In this document: positions 57,394-64,000 of the stretch, piece by piece | Layout: each line of letters starts with the position of its first letter | Numbering within the stretch: position 1 is the first letter of the stretch | Position numbers and translations under genes: made by a program | Notes under the pieces: generated by a model | What the model was told of the DNA's origin: nothing | Database searches by the model: none | The model's input: the letters and a program-made list of their open reading frames with translations, nothing else | NCBI RefSeq assembly: GCF_036226505.1 | Contig: NZ_CP108484.1 | Span: 186,001 to 250,000 of the forward strand | DNA: 64,000 nt | Origin: Kitasatospora sp. NBC_01246 | GTDB taxonomy: Bacteria > Actinomycetota > Actinomycetes > Streptomycetales > Streptomycetaceae | Direction of reading: 5' to 3'

Positions 57394-59738
57394 TGGCCGA
57401 TCACGCTGCAGCAGGCGAGTCCCTCATCCGTATCGTCGGAGCGGCCGCCAACAATCTCGCCCAGGTGAGCGTCGACCTGCCGAAGAAGGCGTTGACCGTG
57501 GTCACCGGGGTTTCCGGGTCCGGCAAGTCCTCACTCGTGCTGGACACGATCGCCGCCGAGGCACAACGTCTGGTGAACGACTCGTATCCGTCGTTCGTGA
57601 GGAACCGCCTTCCCCACATGCCGGCGCCCGAGGTGCAGTCGATGAGCGGTCTGACGTTCACGGTCATCATCGATCAGCGCCGCTTCACCGGAAACGCCCG
57701 GTCGACGGTGTCGACGGCTTCCGACCTCGCTCCCCTGCTCAGACTCGTGTTCTCGCGGATCGGTGTGCCCTCCGCCGGATACTCGCCGGCCTACTCCTTC
57801 AACGATCCGACGGGCATGTGCCCCGCGTGCGAAGGCCTCGGCACTGTCGTCGACATCGATGTGGAGGCGTTGATCGACCCGGAGAAGAACATCGACGAGG
57901 GGCCTGTTCGATTCAGCCAGTTCCGCCCCGGCGTCTACCGCTGGAAGCGCTTCGCCTACTGCGGGCTGTTCGACCGGGAGAAGCCGCTGAAGGACTACAC
58001 GCGGGACGAGATGCGGCTGTTCCTCTACGCGGATCAGCTGAAGCTGCCGAATCCGGATCCGCGCTTCCCCAAGACCGCCCGCTTCGACGGCGTCGTCACC
58101 CGGATGCGGGACGTGTACGTCAAGAACCGTCCGACCAAGATCTCGCCGCAGGTGCGGGAGGAGCTGGACCGTCTGACGACGCACCGCGTCTGCCACGAGT
58201 GCGGCGGAGCGCGCCTGAACGCCGCGGCCCGTGCCAGCCTGATCGAGGGGCGCTCGATCGTCGACTGGTCGGCGATGCCGGTGGCCGAGCTCCGCGAACT
58301 CCTGGCGGCGCTGGAGGATCCGCGGGTGGAACCGGCCCTCGACGGGATCCGGCGGACCTTGGACGCACTGCTCTCCGTCGGGCTCGGATACCTCTCGCTC
58401 GACCGCGAGTCATCGACGTTGTCCGGCGGCGAGGCACAACGGGTCAAGATCGTCCGACACCTGGGCAGCGCCCTCACCGACATCACCTACGTCTTCGACG
58501 AGCCCTCGACGGGCCTGCACCCCGCCGATGTGCAACGTCTCAACCACCTCCTGCTGCGGCTGCGCGACGCCGGCAACACCGTGGTGGTCGTGGAGCACCA
58601 CCCCCAGGTGATCCGAATCGCCGACCATGTGATCGACATGGGACCGGGGGCGGGTTCACGGGGCGGGCTGGTGCAGTTCGAAGGTACGCCGAAGGCTCTG
58701 GCCGGCAGCGACACCGTGACCGGACGGCTGCTCTCGACGCCCCTGCCGCTCGCACGCGCGAACCGCGGGCCGCGAGCCTTCGTCCGCGTGGAGAACGCCT
58801 CCGCGCACAACCTCGCCGGCTTCGACGTCGACATTCCGCTCGGCGTCCTCACCGCGGTCACGGGCGTGGCGGGTTCCGGCAAGAGCTCGTTCGCCACCAA
58901 CGAACTCCCCCGGCAGCACCCCGAGTTCACGGTCGTCGGGCAGGACCCGCTGCGCGGCGGGGTACGGTCGATGCCGCTCAGCATCCTCGGCGTCGCGGAC
59001 AGCGTGCGCGAGGCGTTCAGTGCCGCCTCCGGGCTCGAACCGGCCTGGTTCAGCTTCAACTCCAAGGGCGCCTGCCCCACTTGCCGGGGCAGGGGCTACA
59101 TCACCACCGAACTCGCCTTCCTCGACGACGTCGCGACACCCTGCGACGTCTGCGGGGGCGAACGCTTCAACCCCGCCGCCATGAAGGTCCAGCTCGACGG
59201 CCGGACGATCGCCGACGTCCTGAGAATGCCGGCGGGCCCCGTGGCGGACCTCTTCGCGGACCGCTCCGACATCGTGCGGACGATGGGCTGGCTCGAACGC
59301 GTCGGGCTCGGCTACGCCGCCGTCGGACAGTCGCTCGACACCCTCTCCGGCGGCGAGAAGCAACGCCTCCTGCTGGCCCGGCACCTCAGCAGCTCGCCCG
59401 GCTTCGCCGAGGAGCGGATCGTCCTGGACGAACCGACGACCGGTCTGCACCCCAGCGACGTCGAACGGCTCGACCTGCTGTTCGCCGACCTCGTGGACGC
59501 CGGTGCGACGCTGGTGGTCGTGGAGCACAACCTGCGCGTCGTCGCCCAGGCCGACCATGTGATCGACATCGGCCCCGGAGCCGGGACGGACGGCGGCCGC
59601 CTGCTCTTCGCCGGCCCGCCCGCCGAACTGCTGCGCCGGACGGACTCCCTCACCGGGCGCGCGCTGGCGGCGGCCACCGAACAGCGGACTACCGGGGCCG
59701 CGTCCCGCAGCACGGCCGGAGCCACCGCCCCCGGGTGA
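57393..59738 (+). CDS. Short UvrA-type ABC ATPase
   Basis: 781 residues against about 950 for canonical UvrA. Domain 1: Walker A GVSGSGKSS, signature STLSGGEAQRVKIVRHLG, Walker B YVFDEPSTGLHP. Domain 2: GVAGSGKSS, DTLSGGEKQRLLLARHL, IVLDEPTTGLHP. Zinc-type Cys pairs appear in CPACEGLG with CHECGG, and CPTCRGRG with CDVCGG. The UvrB-binding insertion after the first Walker A appears reduced (the region after NRLPHMPAPEVQSMSGLTFT is short). It therefore resembles UvrA2/DrrC-type proteins involved in DNA-damage or drug tolerance rather than the housekeeping excinuclease. ATG at 57384 is an alternative start. Confidence 0.85.
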   Translation: MADHAAAGESLIRIVGAAANNLAQVSVDLPKKALTVVTGVSGSGKSSLVLDTIAAEAQRLVNDSYPSFVRNRLPHMPAPEVQSMSGLTFTVIIDQRRFTGNARSTVSTASDLAPLLRLVFSRIGVPSAGYSPAYSFNDPTGMCPACEGLGTVVDIDVEALIDPEKNIDEGPVRFSQFRPGVYRWKRFAYCGLFDREKPLKDYTRDEMRLFLYADQLKLPNPDPRFPKTARFDGVVTRMRDVYVKNRPTKISPQVREELDRLTTHRVCHECGGARLNAAARASLIEGRSIVDWSAMPVAELRELLAALEDPRVEPALDGIRRTLDALLSVGLGYLSLDRESSTLSGGEAQRVKIVRHLGSALTDITYVFDEPSTGLHPADVQRLNHLLLRLRDAGNTVVVVEHHPQVIRIADHVIDMGPGAGSRGGLVQFEGTPKALAGSDTVTGRLLSTPLPLARANRGPRAFVRVENASAHNLAGFDVDIPLGVLTAVTGVAGSGKSSFATNELPRQHPEFTVVGQDPLRGGVRSMPLSILGVADSVREAFSAASGLEPAWFSFNSKGACPTCRGRGYITTELAFLDDVATPCDVCGGERFNPAAMKVQLDGRTIADVLRMPAGPVADLFADRSDIVRTMGWLERVGLGYAAVGQSLDTLSGGEKQRLLLARHLSSSPGFAEERIVLDEPTTGLHPSDVERLDLLFADLVDAGATLVVVEHNLRVVAQADHVIDIGPGAGTDGGRLLFAGPPAELLRRTDSLTGRALAAATEQRTTGAASRSTAGATAPG

Positions 59739-59868
59739 CGCGACGCGGCCGTTCCCGGGTACCGCGGGTTCGGCGGGGCGGCACGGCGCGGGCAGCACGG
59801 CAGCGACGGCCGATCCGCCGCTACCGCGCCGTCGCCTCCTCGGAAGCAGCAGACCCCGGCAGCGGCGG

Positions 59869-61344
59869 TCAGACACCGACCGGGACGCGCACCACGAGCG
59901 CCTCACCCACCCGGTTGTGGCGCTCCTCCCAGGTCTCCAGCGCCGTCCGGCAGGCGTGGTCGAGGTGGCGCAGGCCGGTCAGGTCCAGGTGGACGGTCCG
60001 GCCGGCGGGCAGTCGCTCCAGCGTGTCCAGGAGCCGGGGCAGGCGGAGGAAGGTCGCGTTGCCGGCCAGTGTCACCCCGACCGTTCCGTCCCCGCGCTCG
60101 TCGACCTCCACGTGCAGGTGCGAGGTGTCCCAGGCGCTCTTCAGCACGGAGAGCAGCAGGCCGAGCAGCACCCCCTCGAAGAGGTTGGTCACCACGACGG
60201 CGACCGCCGTGGCCATCAGGATCAAGGCCTCCCCGCGGTGCGTCCGCCACAGCGGAACGAGCGCCTTCGCCGGCACGAGCTTGGCCCCGGCGTGCACCAG
60301 GACCCCGGCCAGCGCGGCGAGCGGGATGACCGACAGCGCGGCGGGGAACAGCGCGGCGAACAGCAGCAGCCAGAGGCCGTGCAGCACGCGGGAGGCCTTG
60401 GTCCGCGCCCCGGCCTGGACGTTGGCGGCGCTGCGCACGATGACGGCGGTCATCGGGAGCGCGCCGAGAGCGCCGCAGACCGTGTTGCCGACCCCCTGGG
60501 CGATCAACTCCCGGTCGTAGTGGGTGCGCGGGCCGCCGTGCAGGCGGTCCACCGCCGCGGCGCTGAACAGGCTCTCCGCCGAGGCGATCAGGGCGAACGC
60601 GAGCACGGTGCCGAGGACGCCGACATCGCCGAGCGCCGCCAGGTCCGCGCCGCCGGGGAGGTCGATCACCCCGGCCAGACCGGCGACCTCGACCTTGCCG
60701 ACGGAGAGGTCGAACAGCGCGGTGGCGGCGGTGGCCGCGGCGACGGCGGCCAGCGGCGCGGGCACCGTCCGGACCCGGGCGGGCAGCCGGGGCCAGAGCA
60801 CCAGAACGGCTATGGTGCCGATGCCGATCGCGGCGGCGGTGAGCGCCCGCGTCGAGGTCACGGTGTCGAGGACCAGGCCGGGAAGGCCCGCCAGCTTGTC
60901 GAGTCCGCTCCTGGGCGCCTTCGCGTCGGCCAGCGCGTAGAGCTGGCCGGAGATCAGCACCAAGCCGATGCCCGCCAGCATGCCCTGGACGACCGAGACC
61001 GAGATGGCGCGGAACAGGCGCCCGAGCCGCAGCGCGCCCATGCCGATCTGGAGCAGTCCGGCGGCCGCGGTGATCACGCCGAGGGTGGCGAGCCCGTGTT
61101 CCTGCACGGCCGCGAACACCAGGACGGTGAGGCCCGCGGCGGGGCCGGACACCTGGAGGCTGCTGCCCGGCAGCAGCCCGGTGAGAAGCCCGCCGACTAT
61201 GCCGGTGAGCAGGCCGAGTTCGGCCGGGACGCCGGAGGCGACGGCCACACCGACGCAGAGCGGCAGCGCGACCAGGAAGACGACGAGGGAGGCGGCCAGG
61301 TCTGCCCGCAGGTCGGCGGGCCGGAGGGCGGGACGACGGATCAT
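59869..61344 (-). CDS. SulP-family anion (probably bicarbonate) transporter
   Basis: 491 residues with about eleven membrane segments. SulP landmarks are LVVFLVALPLCVGVAVASGV, GGLLTGLLPGSSLQVSGPAA, SASVVQG-like VSVVQGMLAGIGLVLISGQL and NTVCGALGALPMTAVIVRSA. The C-terminal soluble part is a short STAS domain (VTLAGNATFLRLPRLLDTLE, HLDLTGLRHLDHACRTALE). It lies 43 bp after the carbonic anhydrase gene on the same strand. Such pairs move bicarbonate and interconvert it with CO2, so bicarbonate is the likely substrate; sulfate is the alternative. Confidence 0.9.
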   Translation of the reverse strand: MIRRPALRPADLRADLAASLVVFLVALPLCVGVAVASGVPAELGLLTGIVGGLLTGLLPGSSLQVSGPAAGLTVLVFAAVQEHGLATLGVITAAAGLLQIGMGALRLGRLFRAISVSVVQGMLAGIGLVLISGQLYALADAKAPRSGLDKLAGLPGLVLDTVTSTRALTAAAIGIGTIAVLVLWPRLPARVRTVPAPLAAVAAATAATALFDLSVGKVEVAGLAGVIDLPGGADLAALGDVGVLGTVLAFALIASAESLFSAAAVDRLHGGPRTHYDRELIAQGVGNTVCGALGALPMTAVIVRSAANVQAGARTKASRVLHGLWLLLFAALFPAALSVIPLAALAGVLVHAGAKLVPAKALVPLWRTHRGEALILMATAVAVVVTNLFEGVLLGLLLSVLKSAWDTSHLHVEVDERGDGTVGVTLAGNATFLRLPRLLDTLERLPAGRTVHLDLTGLRHLDHACRTALETWEERHNRVGEALVVRVPVGV

Positions 61345-61387
61345 CAGGTCCTCGGTTCGATGGAGTGGACGGAGGGCAGGCGGCCGG

Positions 61388-61990
61388 TCACAGCGGGAGG
61401 AAGAGTCCGGAGTCGGCCCGGTGCGCGAGCACCAGCCCGGTGTGGACCTCGTAGAACCAGCCGTGGATCCGGACCCGGCCGTCGACCAGTCGCCGTGCGA
61501 TGCCCGGGTAACCGCGCAGCTGCTCCAGCTGGGCGAGGACGTGCCGTTGCACGGGCCCGGCCACGGTCGGGTCGAAGACGTCCGTCCCGTCGGCCCGCAG
61601 AACGCCGCGGTCGGCGTTGCCCAGCCAGGAGCGGACGGCGGGCGCCAGGCTGAGGTCGTCGCCGCGCACCACCGCGCCGACGGCCCCGCAGTGCGAGTGG
61701 CCGCACACCACGATGTCGCGCACGCCGAGGACGTCCACGGCGTATTCGATGGTGGCGGTCTCACCGGAGGCGGAGTCCGCACGGTAGGGCGGGACGATGT
61801 TGCCCGCGGTGCGGAGTTCGAAGAGGTCGCCGGGCGCGGCCCCGGTGATCAGGGCCGGCACCACCCGGGAGTCCGAGCAGGTGATGAAGAGCGCCTGCGG
61901 CGACTGACCGGTGGCGAGGCCGTCGAGTTCGCGGCCGGCCCGGCCGGCGCGCTCGGGGAAGGCGCGGGCACGGTCGATCAACGGTTCCAT
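61388..61990 (-). CDS. Beta-class carbonic anhydrase
   Basis: 200 residues. Zinc ligands and catalytic dyad are seen in ALFITCSDSRVVP (Cys, Asp-Arg) and DIVVCGHSHCGAVGAV (His, Cys). RTAGNIVPPYRA and the conserved YAVDVLGV follow the family pattern. Hydrates CO2 to bicarbonate in the cytoplasm. ATG preceded by AAGGAGG. First gene of a two-gene operon with the SulP transporter. Confidence 0.95.
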   Translation of the reverse strand: MEPLIDRARAFPERAGRAGRELDGLATGQSPQALFITCSDSRVVPALITGAAPGDLFELRTAGNIVPPYRADSASGETATIEYAVDVLGVRDIVVCGHSHCGAVGAVVRGDDLSLAPAVRSWLGNADRGVLRADGTDVFDPTVAGPVQRHVLAQLEQLRGYPGIARRLVDGRVRIHGWFYEVHTGLVLAHRADSGLFLPL

Positions 61991-62220
61991 GAGGGCATGC
62001 CTCCTTCTGCCTCCCGCCACGGACGGCGGGCGGGCGATCGGGATCGGGCAGGGGACGTTCGGCCCAGGCTCCGGGCCCGGACCGGCCGTCGGGCACGGCG
62101 TAGCCGCACGGCCGGTGACCTTCGGTGATCCCCCGATGACCTGATGCATCGTCAAGCGCTAGTAAAGCACGGCCATGAAGAAGGTAAAGCCCGCATCTGG
62201 GAGGAAAGTGCGCCGGTCCG

Positions 62221-62242
62221 GTTAACATCTTGTTACCGCGTC
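62221..62242 (+). promoter_or_regulatory. Candidate PHO box 1
   Basis: GTTAACATCTT followed directly by GTTACCGCGTC: two 11-base units each starting GTTA, resembling the 11-nt direct repeats (GTTCACC core) bound by PhoP in Streptomyces. The match is partial. The same bases contain TAACA-N3-TGTTA, so another regulator could also use it. Confidence 0.35.
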
Positions 62243-62356
62243 GTGCCGGAGCGGTACGGGGTGCGGGCGGCACGTCTGGCGCCGCGCCGGCGCTCCGGCG
62301 CGCGCCTCGTCGGCCGCGCACGGATGATCACGAAAAGGTAACTGGTCTGAACCCAA

Positions 62357-62378
62357 GTTCGGGAGTTGTTCACGCAGC
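62357..62378 (+). promoter_or_regulatory. Candidate PHO box 2
   Basis: GTTCGGGAGTT followed directly by GTTCACGCAGC: two adjacent 11-base units starting GTTC, the second close to the PhoP consensus. It lies 126 bp upstream of the phosphatase start. Confidence 0.4.
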
Positions 62379-62504
62379 CGTGCGTTGTGTGAGGCCGGGG
62401 GATCGCCGTGCGGCTCCACACTCTTCGGCGGGCGGCCACCCCGAGCACGTGTGCCCCCGGCCGTCCCGTCCCGCACCTCCCCCCATCTCCCCACGGGAGT
62501 TCCT

Positions 62505-64000
<1,496 letters not shown>

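Larger units (their letters stand above)
61991..62504. other. Divergent intergenic region between carbonic anhydrase and secreted phosphatase genes
   Basis: 514 bp. No gene is supported, although short frames exist. The region is locally A/T-richer around 62140-62240 and 62330-62380, as in promoters. Two PHO-box-like direct repeats lie within it and are listed separately. Confidence 0.5.

Noticed and set aside
57251..60520. A 1089-codon frame running across the UvrA-type gene into the SulP region
   Set aside because: Arg/Pro-rich shadow frame crossing two real genes on different strands.

Overview
The window is very GC-rich DNA from a Streptomycetaceae-type actinomycete (Streptomyces or Kitasatospora; the genus cannot be fixed from the sequence). 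The evidence is a third-position G/C bias throughout, frequent GTG starts, GGAGG-type ribosome sites mixed with apparently leaderless genes, Streptomyces-style secreted glycoside hydrolases, and a stressosome-type regulatory cluster. No rRNA, tRNA, CRISPR array, phage or intact transposon was seen.

Region 1 (1 to about 29 kb) is a plant-cell-wall (cellulose, xylan, arabinan, xyloglucan) utilisation island. From the left it holds the 5' end of a YtfQ-like sugar-binding lipoprotein gene, a LacI-family repressor, a GH9 cellulase with a CebR-type box, a GH6 endoglucanase and a GH3 beta-xylosidase gene that has been destroyed by fusion to an ABC permease remnant. These are followed by galM, an araB-araD-araA operon, a second LacI repressor closely related to the first, and a complete monosaccharide ABC transporter (ChvE/MmsA/MmsB type). 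The right part holds a GH74 xyloglucanase, an expansin, an ECF sigma factor overlapping a membrane protein with an extracytoplasmic domain, a GH10 xylanase and a GH62 arabinofuranosidase. Seven copies of one LacI-type operator (TGTTARCGYTMACA-like) sit before the sugar-binding protein, lacI-1, araB (two copies), the ABC transporter, the sigma factor and the xylanase. The two repressors have identical recognition helices. The proposed logic is: LacI pair -> arabinose/xylose-type catabolism, uptake, xylanase and a sigma/anti-sigma pair. The sigma factor may in turn drive the GH74 and expansin genes, which share a 31-bp promoter-like element.

Region 2 (29 to about 42.3 kb) is a patchwork of small metabolic, membrane and regulatory genes with many broken pieces. 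Intact genes include an SDR oxidoreductase, two membrane proteins, a TetR regulator divergent from a SnoaL-like gene, a DinB-like protein, a chloramphenicol-phosphotransferase-like kinase, a zincin-like protein with a degenerate active site and an ABC exporter. Broken genes include an aldo/keto reductase, two IS5-type transposase N-termini, an AhpD-like C-terminus, a PadR C-terminus and several frameshifted hypotheticals.

Region 3 (42.3 to 53.9 kb) is a general-stress signalling block. A tightly overlapping minus-strand operon encodes rsbR-rsbS-rsbT, an RsbT-like kinase/PP2C fusion, a hybrid histidine kinase, a receiver-PP2C protein and an anti-anti-sigma factor. Divergent from it is a 1391-residue multi-domain sensor phosphatase/kinase followed by another STAS protein.

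Region 4 (54 to 64 kb) holds an SNase-like protein, an HxlR regulator divergent from an epoxide-hydrolase-like alpha/beta hydrolase, two small actinobacterial proteins, a short UvrA-type ATPase, a carbonic anhydrase/SulP transporter pair, and the 5' part of a secreted alkaline-phosphatase-superfamily enzyme preceded by PHO-box-like repeats. Many intergenic regions contain strong G+C-rich hairpins, listed as probable terminators. Positions and domain limits were read by eye and are approximate where stated.
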